Below, one piece after another: positions 11,183 through 25,453 of a stretch of DNA of 64,000 nucleotides. Location: positions 34,928,069-34,992,068 of the forward strand of contig NC_070607.1 of NCBI RefSeq assembly GCF_027172205.1, in the 5' to 3' direction. The translations under genes were made by a program, and so were the position numbers. This DNA is from Podarcis raffonei. Taxonomy: Eukaryota > Chordata > Lepidosauria > Squamata > Lacertidae. Under the pieces are notes generated by a model. It was not told where the DNA came from, made no database searches, and worked only from the letters and a program-made list of their open reading frames with translations. How positions within the stretch are numbered: position 1 is the first letter of the stretch; every line of letters starts with the position of its first letter.

Positions 11183-13924
11183 TTTGTGTACCATAATTTT
11201 GAAAGGGTTCTCATTGTGTTACTGTTGTGCATAACCCCATTCTCATCACTTCACTGAAGCACAGAAGGATAGATTTTGATATTCATGTACTCAAAGGTAT
11301 ACGCAAGTATTAGGGCAAAACATTCCTAATTTCACATATACATTAATGCGGTCCAAACTAGCAGTGAATATCCAAGAACAAAACCTTGCGGTGATAGCGG
11401 ATAGCTCAGTGAAAATGTCAGCCAGGTAAGCAGCAGCTGTGAAAAGGGTAGGATAGGCAAGGTTTTTCTTATGCTGTGGATAATTTAAAAGTAAAACAGG
11501 CTTATGCCAATGTTAACAAACTTGAAGTCTCCTTGCCATTTTCACTATTTCCCCTCCCCTCAAAATTTGCTTTTATAGAGGAAAGGGGCCCATAAGGAGT
11601 GACTTGCACACAGTAACTAAAATATTTTAACACTTAGCTGAGCTTCAAATCTTCCTCTAGTCACGCAAACAACTTGAGGAGTGGCGGATTCACTGTCAAT
11701 TGAGCAACACAATCTGTTAGATAATATGTGCTCTGCATTAGGCTGTGGCCAGAGAGATTATAGGTGTAATTAGATACTTCTGCACAATTATTTCTAACTG
11801 TAATGGCAGCCTCACATAGACCACACTGAGGTACCTTGAGGTTACCAACACATGGGCTACAGTGCTCAGTGAACCCAATAGAACTGATAAAATGCACTCC
11901 TAGCCACAGAGGACTCTTGGGAATCTAGTGACAAGGATGTATCTATATGTCTTCAGGGGCCAGGCAAAAGCTTTGCAGTATAACCAAGTCTTTGGCCTTT
12001 TTTAGAAGTGGGTGGGATGTTTTCAAAACAACTACGTGGGATCTAATGTCTATTTTGTTTGGTAATAAGTTGCTTTGGGTTAACTTGACCAAGATAAAGC
12101 AACTGACAAATTTAATAAATAAAATAAATTTCAATCAGCAGTGATGCAAAGCTTGTTCAAATGTAGCAACGCCTTCCACCTTTTCCTTCAACCCCAACCC
12201 ATTCTGTATTGCAACATCGGACCTCAGCACTGCATAATTCAGTGTTAATTATAGTTCTGAAAAAAGACACTGAAATTACTAGAAAGTGATCCAAGGATCA
12301 TCCTAAGGAAAGTAATGGGCCTTGTTTACACTGGAGAGTTGCGGGATATTTCTGTTTTGAAAACATTTTTTAAAATAAAAAAATTAACAGAAATGTATAA
12401 TAGAGATTTAGATGTTGTTAAGACCTGTTCATATTCAAGCAGGAAGAAAGTAGATGGTGCTGAGATTCTTTCATATTCCATGGTCTTTACTCAGAAACAG
12501 ATAAAAGAAATAGTATTAAAGAAACATCACACGCATTGCTATTTGCTTGGAAATTCTTAACTAGGTGTACTTTTTTTGAAAGTAGAGAAATCATTTCTTT
12601 ATCCTGCAACACACCTGGAAAACTTCAGAACACTGTAATAATTATTAACATATAATTGAACAACAATATATAATCCATCACCGCTAAATTCATCATCTGA
12701 GACTAAGGCAAAGAATGCATTTGTAATCTAAAAGTAAAAGGGTTGCTGAAAGTCCAAGACCTTTCATGTTCACTCCGTATGCACAGAGTTGTTTTTAATT
12801 AAATCTGGATTTCTTAAACTACTCCAGCATTTTCTTGCGTCACATGCTACCTCTGAGAATGGACTGCAGTTATTGATTATTGTGTCTCTGCTCAGTTGCG
12901 AGACATAACTTATTGCAAACCTGCTTTCTTTCTCCTCTTTAAGGCATGCTCATAAACGGACACTCTGTGATTGATGTGTTTTATGTAGCTCATAGTTTTC
13001 TTAACTTTCAAATTACATTTAAATCTACAGTTGGCTGGATGCCATAGAAATCTTAATCCATCTCCAGATGAATTTTAAAACCAGGGCTCATTCTCTCTCT
13101 TATTCTGTGTCTGCATCATAGATGTCATGGTCTCTAAACTTGGTGTCATGTTCCTCCTGCAGTTGGTTCTCCTGTTTTTAAGCATAGGTCAAGCTGAACT
13201 ATTCGCTCTCCCCCACAGGGGGGTGGGGTGAGGAATATTACTCCAAGCAGAAGTCTGTATCCCTTGAGGAAAGGGCAACAACTGAGATATGGAAGGAAGA
13301 TGGGAATAGTATCTGTGAGGATATACATGCACTAGTAGCAATTTTTCTGCACACAGGAAAAATACATTGGGCATATTTGAAGGGGATGAGTCTGGGACAG
13401 CAAAGGGATGTCATAATTTTTTAGCAAGTTAGAAGAGTTGATAATACCAGAAGATGTAAGCAGGGGTTGTCAATACATTGTGGGTTCTTTCCTCGCCCCT
13501 CCCTCCACCGAAATTAGGCTTGAAAGAAGCACCCTGCGGTAGCCAACAGAAGAGATTGAGGGGGGCGGTTGCCCACAACTGCTTCTCTCGTGTGAAAATA
13601 AATCCAAAAAGTTTGACAATGCCTAAAGAGAAAGACCAAAGGGAAGTCTAGGCAACAGCATGCCCAGTTCAAGGGAGCAGAAATATACTCTGCTCAGTCT
13701 TGAGATAGGTTAGTGGCAGAAACAGTTCCTTCACTATTAGGTACCGGTAGTATCATATCAAATGGAAATAAATTAGACCAGCGCACACTGACACAAACAA
13801 AACTGGGTCTGGCAATTCCTATTCTAAGAGAACAAGGGAGGTGTTCATGGTGAGTTCCGGCACCTCTTTTTCAAGAAAAATAGCACAGTGCCTTCCTATT
13901 CTCAAAAGCCCTGACCACTGGACA

Positions 13925-13955
13925 CACTAGCAGGGGCTGATGGGAGTTGAATTGC
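13925..13955 (+). repeat. Fragment of hAT MITE core
   Basis: GCAGGGGCTGATGGGAGTTG is the reverse form of the shared core (ACTCCCATCAGCCCC). Flanks are not recognisable as ends. A nearby stretch GTGAGTTCCGGCACCTCTTT (about 13850-13870) looks like another dispersed repeat that I cannot name. Confidence 0.4.
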
Positions 13956-15534
13956 AACCGTGTCTGGAAGACCAGTCTCCCCCCTCCCTGCAGTACAAGT
14001 TGCTTATGGCTCCAACTCAGCTTGTTTTCCCTCAGTGCAACCCTTTTGTCTTTTGTTCAATAGCTGGGCAAAAGGAAACGCAGCCTGTCACACCCGGGAA
14101 TTTTTCACTAGTAAATCACTATTAAAAGAGACACATACAGCACATTCTCTTTTTGCCTTGCCATGAACTCCACCACGTGCCACTTGTACATTCATTGCTG
14201 GTTTATTGTAGAAAACGGCTCTGTAAATGCATGTTTCCCCCAGAGCTGACAGATGTGTTGCTTTCAGGGGATGTAAGGAGAGGAAAGGGAAGGATTGTTT
14301 TCTTCCCTGGGCCACAATGTTTCTGGTTGCCATCATTTGCTACACATCTGACCAAATCAATTTCCTCCCTCAGTTCAATTTTCATGTCATCCTATCCGAA
14401 GGTCTCGTTTCTGTTGGTTTGGCTGGGATGGGAGAGTGATCTATTTTCATTTTGCTGCCTGAAACTCTTTTTTGTTCTTTGTGTGATTATTGTTATGATT
14501 GAAAGAAAGGGGACGAGGGAACGACCACTGGAATGGAAAGGCAGCATCAGGAAAGCTCTCTTGCTCACTAGAGGCTCCCAGAGGTCATGGAATACCTTTG
14601 GGATGGCACCTCTTACTGGAAACCAAGGAGGTATCATCCACCAACCTCCACGACAGACTCAGCCTGTGAACTGATAGGCAGATTCTTTGGTCAGGCTCTT
14701 AAACCTTGACCAAGTTGGGCTTCCCAATTTTATTTTTCTTTCATTCCCACCCCCACCCCCTTTCCCTGTCCTTCAGACATATTCCCTTCAGAATCAGACA
14801 GACAGGTAAGCTGCCTGGGACAGGGGCATAGGAATCCTTCTGTCACTGGGGATTTTCCCGCTCTTTTTTTCTGAAGCCAATAGGATAGCAGGATCAGAAT
14901 GTTCCTCATTAGGGAGTTTCTTCTGTCCCCAAAGCCCTGAAGAGGTCCAGGGGAGACCGCAGCTGCTACTGCTGCTGCTGTTGTTACCTCAGGAGTTCAT
15001 GAGGATTTTAAAAGGTTTTTCTTAGGGGCTGAGCCTGTAATTTTTATATAAGGGAGCATTTCCAAAGGCATCAGCAGTTATCCTGAATTAGTGCTTCTAA
15101 ACATCAACAGTTTTTAAGAATTATTACAAGAAATAAAATTACCTCATGAATCTGAGGAGTTTTAAGTATTCCCTTAAAGGATGGCTCTGTAGCTACCACA
15201 GTAGATACAACTATAAGATTAGTTCATCCCTTCTCAAATCTCATGAAGCTTCTGCCTTAACTGGTTATGCCTCATTTTATCTGTGTTTTCACTTCATGAC
15301 CTAAGGAACTCCTAGAAAACGCACATCAGTAGGGCTTTGTTCTCCATTCAGTTTATGTAACCTAACTAAGGCTTGCACTTGATGATGGATGCAAACTTAT
15401 TCTGTGCTTTCCCCCCTGCCTTTATTTTAGCAATTCAGTAAATAAATGTTGATTTTTTTTTTTTAGTATATATGACAAAAGGATGCTTCTTTTTCTATTA
15501 TCTAATGAAAAGAAATATAATTTTAATTTCCTAA

Positions 15535-15745
15535 AATTTATATACTACTTGATTGTAGAAAAAACCCTCAAAGTAGTTTGCAAAAAAAGCTAAAACAATA
15601 AAATTATCACTAAAAAATTACAACCATAAAGCATACAAAAATTCAAAACCACTATAGAATTTACTAAAACAAATTAGAACTCATTAAGATTTTCTAAACA
15701 TCTGGGTAAGCCTCTAACCCTTCTAATAGTCTCTTTTTAAAAAGC
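15535..15745 (-). mobile_element. L2/CR1-like LINE 3' tail
   Basis: AAATTTATATACTACTTGAT plus CCCTCAAAGTAGTTTGCAAA and an A-rich run is the reversed 3' end of a LINE family that is common in reptiles, where the tail repeats a 'scaffold width' phrase. No open frame remains. Confidence 0.5.
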
Positions 15746-17796
15746 AGCTCAAATGTAAGGAGCGCAAGGGAGCACAGGTGCTACAGGGATGGCAATATCC
15801 CTTCCACAAAAGTCTGAAATTTTTTTACCTTACTAGAGAAGCTTATGCCACAGATAACTGGCTGATTTCAAGGCATTCAGGAAAGTCATTGTCCACACTT
15901 GTTGGTAAACTTGTTTTTCCTTGGATCTCAAACTACTGAGCAGGTATCTCTCTTAACTGAAGATTTAGATTGTGAATCTCCCCAGGGAACATTCACTTTA
16001 CTTTCTTAGTTTTCTTGAAAGCAAACACATGGAAAGCATCAAGACGACAGTGGAGGCTCTTTTGGCAAGAGAAATCTGTAGCTTTTGTGGATCTCATGTA
16101 CATGTATACTAATAATTTTTCCCAACTTCAGAAGCTGTGCCGAGAACTCAGATGGCTTTCTGGGGGGCAATTGCCATGAACAAAAGCCCCTTCCACCCCA
16201 GAGGGTTTTCTACCAAAGCTGATTGCCTATGTATCAACTCACCTGCATCTGTGGTTGATTCACAGCAATTTCTATTTACCTAACCATTACAAGTGGTTTT
16301 AATTTCAACTGGAGCTCAAGAGTTTCCAAGTGACCCTACAACGTATTATGTGTGGGTTTTTCATTAAAGGTGTGGAATATTTTTCAGGTTCCGTGCTGCT
16401 TTTTCCAAGAACAATGAAGGACTTCACATAGGATCTTATACAGCTACAATGTTATGAGAAGACAACATAACTATCCTCTGTGCCATTTCGTTTACTTTGA
16501 TTCTAAAATTCACCAGAGTGCATTTTAGATATGGGCAGTGGGCATTTCCTTCATCTGGAGGAAAGTCTGTTTGTGTCTTCAGCCACCTTCAAGGTGACCG
16601 TGTATTTCTCCAGATTTTGGTAGGATTCAGGGTCCAGTGGGCTGTCCTTAACAGGAGCCTTTTGAACTGATAGCTTAGAGGCTCGACAGTTGGGATACTC
16701 CAAGTGTACAGGCCCTGCCCACCTGTCAATTCTGGCCCACAAGTCAGATCCTGATAAGGATTTAGCTGTTGTGGCAAAATGATTCCCCATCCCTGCTCCA
16801 GACAGACAGGTATACATACACCACTTCTATGAAAAGTTAGCTGCAGCAGCACGATATGATGATAATTGGAATATCCACTAGACCAAGGACAAGTTTACAG
16901 TCGGGAATTCTTTAGCCAGGCTCCTAAGCTTTTTAACAGATGAAAAATAGTGCAATGCTTCTTGGCAACTTGATTTCAGAAAATATTTTGATGTGCTGAA
17001 GTCAGAAACACAATTTTTCTCAAGATACATAATATAAGTAACCCAATCCTTACATTGTAAGCATTGTGACAAACCTTACAATAAGGAACAGGGCTTATAC
17101 TAGCACTGGAGTCTACGGATGGACCCCTGAGCATATTAATAACAAAGTTGTATTCAGCTGCGATAAAATTACATTGACTCTGCTTAGAGATTGAAAAGTC
17201 CTATGGAGAACATAATTTAAAATTGCAAACATAGAATGCACAAGTTCAGTATGCACTATTGGAATCGGGAATTCACATGTCCTTGAAGTCATAATCTTGA
17301 ACTTTTTTAATATAGATGTACATTTTCAATAACAAAGATACAACGAAGAGAAACAGATGGACTAGTCCAATATATTGTCAGCAGGGATGGTCACTGACAT
17401 AACAAACGTTTCTGGAAATATAAAGTTGAATATTACTAGTATTAGTTGTTTTGTTTTGTTTTTTAAACCTACACTGGAGCCCAATAAATAAGCGTAATAA
17501 AAAAGGAATCTCTCTTAAGCCCTTAAAGTTTTATTTCTCAGGTGTCTTAATTATGCAATATGCTGAGTTTTCCAGTGTCTGAAGTGCATGGACAAGGTCA
17601 CAGTCTTTCATGGCTATATTTTGTTGAGCTTTTAATATTCACATAAGTCCTGAAAGGAGATTGGGGAATGAAAACTTAGAATTTCAGAAAGAAAATGTGG
17701 GGATTCTGTACATGATAAAAGACTATGGCATGCTGGGCCTTTGATCTGATTGCACAGGTCTCTTCTTACACTCTGAGAAACAAGGCAGGAGAGAGG

Positions 17797-17971
17797 GGAA
17801 GCTGCCTTATACTGAGCCAGGCTATTGGTCCATCTAGCTCAGTATGGTTTCCACTGACTGGCAGCAGCTCTCCAGAGTTTCAGGCGGGAGTCTCTCCCAG
17901 CCTCCACCTGGGCATTGAATCTGGGACCTTCTGCATGCAAAGCAGATTCTCGGCCGCTGAGCTACAAGCCC
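17797..17971 (-). mobile_element. tRNA-derived SINE, minus orientation
   Basis: Reading the plus strand gives the reversed tail GAAGCTGCCTTATACTGAGC, the phrase GGTCCATCTAGCTCAGTATG, ACTGGCAGCAGCTCTCCAGA, then reversed box B (GAATCTGGGACC), the anticodon region TTCTGCATGCAAAGCAGA and reversed box A (CGCTGAGCTAC). It is better preserved than the 11007 copy. Confidence 0.88.
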
Positions 17972-18280
17972 TTCACACGACTTGCCCTAGCCCATGATTT
18001 CTGGGGTTGGCTGTCCTGTTTTTGCATATACACTGAACCCTTGGATTCAAACCCACATGCAAGATGTGACCATGCTGTATTTACAAACCATTTTGGCATT
18101 ATATAAATTAATAGACAGTCAAGTTTGGCAATTGTGGCAATCAGAATATTGGATTTTATGCAGCAGGAGTCGTCTTACGTTCTCTGCTTAAGAGTGTGTG
18201 GTGAATCTCTTAGAGCAAGTTAGATACTTAAGCTTATCACATATGTTAGGTGAAATGAGGGCTGTTGCTTTGGGGAAAAG

Positions 18281-18438
18281 GCCATAGCTCAGTGGTAGAA
18301 CATCTGCTTTGCATGTCCCAGGTTCAATCCCTGGTCTCTCTAGGTATGGCTGGGAAAGATTCCCTGCCTGAAAGCCTCTGCCGGTCAGTGTTGACAATAC
18401 TGAGCTATGGTCTGACTCAGGCTAAGGCAGCTTCCTTT
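18281..18438 (+). mobile_element. tRNA-derived SINE, plus orientation
   Basis: GGCCATAGCTCAGTGGTAGA (box A), CATCTGCTTTGCATG and GGTTCAATCCCTGG (box B) form a tRNA-Ala-like head. The body GCCGGTCAGTGTTGACAATA and tail CTAAGGCAGCTTCC match the other copies. Only about 300 bp separate it from the minus-strand copy at 17797, so the two form a facing pair. Confidence 0.9.
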
Positions 18439-18555
18439 CCCCCTCCCCTATATTACAAGTTGTTCTTTGAACACGGTACATTTACTGTTTAGATTTCCAT
18501 AGCAAATGCTGCATTTCTACATCTCTCACTTGAACCTACTGAAAACAGGAGGGAT

Positions 18556-18556
<1 letters not shown>

Positions 18557-18591
<35 letters not shown>

Positions 18592-18606
18592 TGTGTGTGT
18601 GTGTGT
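18557..18606. repeat. (GT)n microsatellite
   Basis: About 24 GT units with one interruption, shortly after the SINE tail at 18438. Confidence 0.97.
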
Positions 18607-20209
18607 AGTTGCTTGTTTCTTTTGCCTTTAGCAAAAGTACATCACATGCAGTTTGAATTACATTTCCAATGATATTTTGTAAGCTAATGGTTTTTTTGGC
18701 TGACCTGCTGACTTGAATACAAACGCTCCAAATGTTGGCTGTGCAGATTTGATAGAAGAGCTCGTGCCTTCAGAGCAACACTTTAATTTAAACCAGAAAT
18801 ATATGTATTTAACTTTGCTAACATGCACTCCTTAAGCAACATGCTCAAAGTTGATCTAGTAACAGAGTTTATCTGTAGGAGGGGCTGGAACAGGAGGGAT
18901 CTCTTCCCCCACGGGGACAATTGGGAGAAATATTGTTGGTGTGGTTTGCAAGTGCAGCTGTTGCAAGACAGAATTGTTAAGGGGCGGGGTGGGGGGTTGT
19001 GATGGCGGTTCCTGTTGAGACACTGTGGGAGGACTTTAGGGGTGGTTTTGTGTGTGTGTTTAAACCACAGTGTACAGAATAGTTAGTGCTGACATATGGT
19101 AATGTATATACTAAACAGAGGGGAACTCTGCTAGAGAAACACGGGGAAGGGTCAAGGGAAAGAAGCTGGGGAGGAATCAGATTGCCTTGAGATTGAACAG
19201 TTTTTATGTGGGGTATTGTTTTGGAAAGGGAAAGGATTTAATGAGCTTAGGTGGGAGGTTTGGTAGCGAAACAGGCAGGAGAGAGGAGGAAAGCCAGTTG
19301 GTTCTAGATTTTGGTCTGTAATCTAACCATATGCTGCAAAATGATTTTCAGGGTGGCTGCTGAACCTCTATCACAGGGATGGGGAAACCTCAGCCTGTGG
19401 AATGACCCACCAAGTTTTCACCAAGTGGAAATAAGCATCATTTTGTTGTAGAAAAAGAAATTGGCTGTACAGATCTGCCTGTCCCCCTTCCAAGTGGTAA
19501 AGCAGATTGTCAGAATCCAAACACAAAACTAAGCTCTAACAAGAGTATCATTGCACATACACACCCAAAAACCCATGACTTCAGCCTTCTTTCAAAGGCA
19601 GAATTCCTTACCTGCCCTTTACCAATCAATTATTGCAATGATTATCAACAACATGAATGACATGTGTGGGATATTTGGCAGGCTAAAGAACAAAGCAAGT
19701 TAATACTCAAATGTAGAGTGCTAAACGTCTTCTAGTTATGATTGTGGGGCATAAAAGTTATTCACACACTTGACCACTGTTATGTAGCACTCCTCTGCAC
19801 TAAATTGCCCTCCAAAATATAGCATGCCAACTAGCTAACATACAGTACATGCTTTAGTACAAAGGTAAACAAACAATGCAATTATTACTTTTGTTTCACT
19901 GAGATTTTTATTTATTAAACAAAATCTTTAAAGTAGATTACCATCATACATTGCAAAATAACATTGTAATGCTTTCACCTGAATGCTTGGGAGTACACAC
20001 AATTTCACTTGAGCTGGGAGCCACTGAACAGGAGAAATGAGCAGCTGCCATAGACCCATTGGCCATGGATTTTAAGAAAAATTCAAACAACAGCATGGGC
20101 AACCACTCATTTAATACAGTTATAGACTGCTTTAAATATATTTTAAAATCTGTAAGTAGTTTACTTGAAACTATGGGCCAGACCACTTATAAGCAGCAAC
20201 TCCCCACAG

Positions 20210-20485
20210 TTCCACCAACATATAATTTACAAGGTCCTTAACAACTTGAGTCCAGGATACTTCAAGGGGCCACCTGATCACTGAAGTCTTCAAGGGATCA
20301 CTGATGGTGGTCCTGCATGGCTCAGATCCACTAGGAATTGTGTTCAGCATTCTTGGCCCAATATTGTGGAATTCCCTTCCAGTTGATGTCAGACAGACTC
20401 TCTTAGTCTTGAACTCCTGACTCTTACGGAAGACTTTATTCCAACAGGCTATTTAATTCTGATTTTATGTAGTTTTAACTTGGCA
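20210..20485 (+). mobile_element. L2/CR1-like LINE fragment, end of reverse-transcriptase ORF
   Basis: Conceptual reading in the plus direction gives pieces of a LINE ORF2 C-terminus: a TTCAGCATTCTTGGCCCAAT to GTGGAATTCCCTTCCAGTTG block corresponds to the W-N-x-L-P-V-D-V-R type motif, followed by a frame ending L-F-Q-Q-A. Frame and stops are decayed. The same protein tail occurs in better shape at 40190-40530. Confidence 0.55.
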
Positions 20486-21452
20486 TTAGTCTTATTGTAT
20501 TGGGTCTCCTGTTCACCATGTGGACATGACGATAATTATTTTATTCCAGCAACTTGCATAATGCTTAAACTTTTTATAGTGCATGCAGACAAGGTTTAAG
20601 TCACTGGAACCACAAAAAGGAGCCTCATTTATTTCTGAGCATTCCTGAGGGCCACATTCCTTTCTGGGGAACTTTCCAGGGGCCATGTACCAAAGGTGAG
20701 CAGAGCAAGGAATATTCATTTTACCAGTACGTAGGCTGGTTTCTACACAAACTCCCACACGCCCCTCTATCCAGGCAACAAGAGGTATTATCAAAGTTCA
20801 AGGACATATTCCAGCCAGGTTAAAACACTGAAGAGAAATATGAAGCAGAACCAATAGAAGCTATGGCTGGAGAGAGTCCTGACAGCCAGACAGAGCTCTG
20901 CACTTGGCCCTTACATCTGGTGTTCCCCACCCCTTACACAGTAGGGTTCCACTCAAGACAGTATGTATGTACACACACATAGCTCAGAATGAGTCTCTGA
21001 AGAGTTTTCTAGGACTATACACTCCTACCACCAAATACATTTTGCTGCTTAACACTCCACTGTCCTGCTACACCATCTTTTCCCTTCATCTACCCTCCCA
21101 TGGTGCCACCTAAGGCAGGTTGCTCAGAAGCAAGACTAGCCCTGGCACTTCCTCCTTTCCTGAAAGTATTCCTCTGGCCTTCCCTTTGCATACAGTTAAA
21201 TGACCAAAAAGTGAAGACAGGAACAAAAGAGTGACTAAGGCAGTGTGATGGTACTGAGACCTACTCTGTAAACCTAGAAAACACTAGCTCTGCTGGATTC
21301 CTGCATATCTCTGCTTTACATGGAGGAAAGCAAGCCTGCAAAAGGATGCTTTTTGGTTTGCGGCAAACTATACTTTTCCCACAAGCTCTAAAGTACTTTT
21401 GCAACTTTTAAGAATGTTTGCTTTTTGGTAAGGCATGGAATGAATATTGGTG

Positions 21453-21480
21453 CATTATTTTATTTTATTTTATTTTTTAA
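21453..21480. repeat. (TTTTA)n simple repeat
   Basis: Five to six TATTT/TTTTA units in AT-rich intergenic DNA. Confidence 0.8.
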
Positions 21481-23999
21481 AAAATACAAGGCAGGGGATA
21501 TTTGGGAAGGGCTAGGCCTATAGGCCGATAAAGGGTTGTATCCAGCTAAGACATCCCATTAGCACAAGGGCTTCCATCTGAACAACAGGACTTCTTCCAA
21601 CTCATTTCCCTGTTTATCCCTCTAATGATCTGCTACAGAGTAAGGGAGGGGAGAACCCAGAACAGATTGTGGGGCACAAGTCCTTGCACTAACGTGACAA
21701 CTTTGCTAGATCAAACTCCGTGTTCAATTTGATATTAGTAATACAGATTGCAAGAGAGGTGGGTAAAAGAACCTACTGCAACAGCTCTCAGGGCCTTACG
21801 TCAGCCTTCACCAAAAGGGTTGTGATGAACCTATGGACCACCCTCCTCCTAATCTCTGGTTCAAGCCCCCTAAGACATCTTTACCAGGGAGTTTGGCTCT
21901 GCCTGTCATTTAAGCTGCCAAGAAGTTCGTGTATACAAGCTCCCTCAACCCAACTTCCCACGCTCACATTGTTTCATTCTGGCGGCTTTTGCAAATCTGG
22001 AGGTGCATAGCGTGAGAGCATTGCTAATTTACCCTATGGGAAGTTGTGTTTTTTCTCCCCTGACTACTCAGTTTGCCTAAATTATGACCAAGTGTGACAT
22101 ACATGTAACAGCAAGAGGGATTAGTTGATGCTGGTTGGCCAGGAACCAGAATAATGAACTCTGAATGGAAATATATGATGAAAGTCAGACCAAATCTAAC
22201 TTCTCTATGTGAAATCTGAAGTCTCAGTTGGTTACCCATGCACACTTCATTGCACGACTATAGAGAAAGGCAGGGTAAAATAATGGTATGCAGCAACCAC
22301 AGAACAATTCTAAAACATGGGATGGAATTAGAGAGACCAGGTTCTAAATCAATATTTCCTTGCAAGGTTACTTACAAGCCATTATAGCATCTGTAATTAT
22401 TAGAACCAGATCTATTGGACTAAAACTGCAAATCATTTTCTAGGAATGGGTGGTCTCTGGGTACCATTACAAACATACTTTCTTACAAAACTTGCTAAAG
22501 CAGTGTGATAGCATCTAATAGTTTGAAAAACACTTGTTACGCATGCTTCTAACAACTAATCATTGCCTCTTTTTTTTAAGGAATAAATTTAGGCATTTTC
22601 CAGCATTTTTGTTCCTGCACATGAGCCCTGTTGAAGCTGTACTCTCAAAAGTCAGATTATACTCTGACAACTACATGCAAAGACTGCTTATTCCACTCAA
22701 TTATGGGATCATGAGTATCGGTTAGAAAGGGATCAAACTTAAAAAAGGAATCATGCTGAAAGACAGCAAACTAATGTATTTCAGAATACATGCAGATATT
22801 TAGGTATCACAGTATTTACCCTTTGCACTGTTTTTAAAGTTTTTTTCATGTTTTATTGCTTAAAAATTGTACAGACGCTTTATAAAATTGTGGCATATGT
22901 TTTCATTTTTAAAAAAAGGTTTTTGAGGACTGGGAGAATCAAAGTACCTAGAAGTACAATCTCCATGATGTCCTCAGTTTTGTTTCTTTTTAAAGAACCA
23001 CTAAGCCGGAAGAAGTCAAATCCAAGATGGCTACCTTACATGGATGGGTTTTAGGCCAGCAACTAGTTGCATCAGAGGGAAGTGGCAAGCCATTGCTCTG
23101 CCAGATTTCAGGTGACTTTCTTCTTCCATTGCAGCCTTGTATGACACAACCCACATTGTCCAGAGGGCTGGGAGGATCCTGAATAAGCTTTTTGGTGATG
23201 CATGAGATTCAGAGAGAGAACAGAAAGAGGAAGGTTGGCTGCCCAAGCTGCTCTTGGCTCAGACAACCACTGGATGCCATTCAACATTTGTGAAAATTCA
23301 GCAAGTACAACCAATACACACAAAGGAAGTCTCAAAAATAGTGTGTGTCCAAGCTTCACAGTTGCAACACTTACAAAATTTATACTGAAACTTACTCTCC
23401 TTGGAAGTAATTTTAGCACAGCTGTTTTACGTAGGGCGCCATTATACAGTTACGATCAGAGGAATAAAGCATCTGCTGCATGACTTCAAGTTGGCTGCAA
23501 CTGCTCAGATGCTGCAAGCTGCTCGGGCCAAGGCCTACCTTTGCTTTGAAACATTTGCACACAAAAGTGTCCTAAATATGAGAACTTACCACCAATGAAG
23601 GTTGCTTTGAAAGTGCTCCAGGAGGTTGTAGTAGTATGGAGTATAGCTCCTGCTGTAGAAGCTGAAGCAATTCTTTCCTTAGCACTACCACTGATCCAGC
23701 ACAAGAAGATGAATCCTCACCAAGAGGCAGGGAAGAGAGCAAGCCACTCTGGCTTGCTGCAATTTCCAGCAGCTTCTTCTAGTCATTGAAGAACTGACAT
23801 GAGTACATATATGGCTGTGCTCTCCCACTTTCACATACTAAAACAAAGGTAAGAGCTGTTTCAAAAGTGCTCCAGAATTCAAACTTTGAAATCTGCAGAT
23901 TTGAAATGCTCATAATCATGGTGGAAAAGACCCATCTCCAAATTCAGTTCAGTAATAGTTAAAACACTGCAATGTGTAGAAATTTACACTGAAAATGTA

Positions 24000-24090
24000 A
24001 ATCTGCTATGGAGGGTTCTCAACCTTTTGGAGCAGATATATGGCGCTTAGGCAGGAGGAATTGCTGGGGGGGGGGGAGAATTCCTCCATG
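24000..24090 (+). repeat. Possible hAT end fragment with G-run
   Basis: GGTTCTCAACCTTTTGGAGC resembles one end of Charlie/SPIN-like hAT elements, followed by a run of ten or more G. No partner end was found. Confidence 0.3.
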
Positions 24091-24976
24091 ATTCGCTTAT
24101 GGAAGACTTAGCTGTCAATGTACTGATATCCTCATAATTGTGAAGCAAGCAGCACAAGTGGTTTTAGATGGTTCATGCATGGTTAGGAGGAGACATCTTA
24201 GGAGAGGCTTTTCCTCTTCAGTGATGCCAAGGGTCCTAAAAGAATGAAGCCCTAGGTAGTATCTAGCTTGTCTATTGGCAAACATGGCTCAGTGTACCAC
24301 AGGCACTGACACTTCCACCTGTCATCTTTAGGTTTTGGAAAACCAAAAATGTACAATTTGCCACAGCAAATATACACAGCACCAAGACAAGAGTGATTGG
24401 AGGCTACTAGTTTCAGTCACATTGTTCACATAAACAAGTGTATATATCCCCCCCTTGACTAGATCAGGGTGGTTGTATTTAAATATGATGTATGTAAGCC
24501 TCTAATCTTTCACAGTAAGAAGAGACATGGATGTACGTACATGTACCTATATGCATGAAACTGTAACAAAGTTCAAGCTTTTGCACTCGGGCCGTTTAAA
24601 GACTGCCCTGGCCTTTTTAACATAGTACACAAGACATTGTGGAAATTGTGTAGCATGAAATATATTTTGTAAGAATCCAAACCAACAGGGTGAAATGAAC
24701 AAAACATATTAAAGTAGCCACAGTTAGCTGTTCTCTAGGTTATAAAGGGTATCATTGACATTTCAATACCATTTATAGTTAAGTAACTTCATGTCGGATG
24801 TCACATCTACCAGTTCAGAGAAGGCTGCCAATTCATTAAATATTTATGTACTTAGAGCACTTACTGTGTCTTTCCTTACAAGTTCAACTAATAGAATCAG
24901 GCTGTCCATTGTAAAATACTCAAGATTATACCATTAACGCAATAATATGTTTGCTAGTCATGCTACAACAGAAGGT

Positions 24977-24982
24977 TTTATT
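24977..24982 (-). terminator. AATAAA polyadenylation signal for LHX8
   Basis: TTTATT on the plus strand, read as AATAAA on the LHX8 strand, about 475 bases after the stop codon. Weaker ATTAAA forms occur nearer (around 25080 and 25263). This is the first canonical hexamer downstream of the stop. Confidence 0.4.
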
Positions 24983-25453
24983 TAGGTCATTTAGAGAATT
25001 CTGGCAACTGAACTTTTGCCAGCTCATGGACATAATCTTCAAAGTATAGGCTCCATGTAACTCAAATACAAGTAATACTTTAATAGCAATAACTTACAGA
25101 TACAAACTAATGATGAACTACAATTTCACAAAGAATTGTAAACATTTTGCACAACTGTCAGTCCTGTCTTTTAGCAAAGTGCTCTTTTGATGATAAATAA
25201 ATTAAACAAACACATAGCTAGAATGGACTACTTCCAGACAATACAAAAAAAAGGTGTTTCTCTTTAATAAGTCTTGTAAACATATTTATGGAGAAAGCCA
25301 TAAAAGTGTCTTGCAGGCCAACTATACTTACATACCTGGGCAACAAAATCGTCTTCAAAATGCTTTGGATGTCATTTAAAGTTTAAACTGAATACAAGTA
25401 CAGTGGGTATCTCAGGGGTACCTCTTTAGTCTCATGTCCCTGAAATAAATGAG

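Larger units (their letters stand above)
10976..25400. other. Intergenic DNA between SLC44A5 and LHX8 3' ends
   Basis: The two genes converge on this AT-rich interval. It holds the SINEs, LINE tails and simple repeats listed separately, plus the possible LHX8 3' untranslated region at its right edge. The open frames in it (for example 14153-14674) show no recognisable domain, splice context or codon pattern. No RNA gene was recognised. Confidence 0.7.

Noticed and set aside
14153-14674. 173-codon plus-strand frame in the intergenic region
   Set aside because: No similarity to any family I know, no splice context, and overlapping frames on the other strand. Chance is sufficient.
18281-18360. 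tRNA gene
   Set aside because: Box A and box B are present, but the head is diverged, cannot form a full cloverleaf and is followed by the SINE body shared with three other copies.
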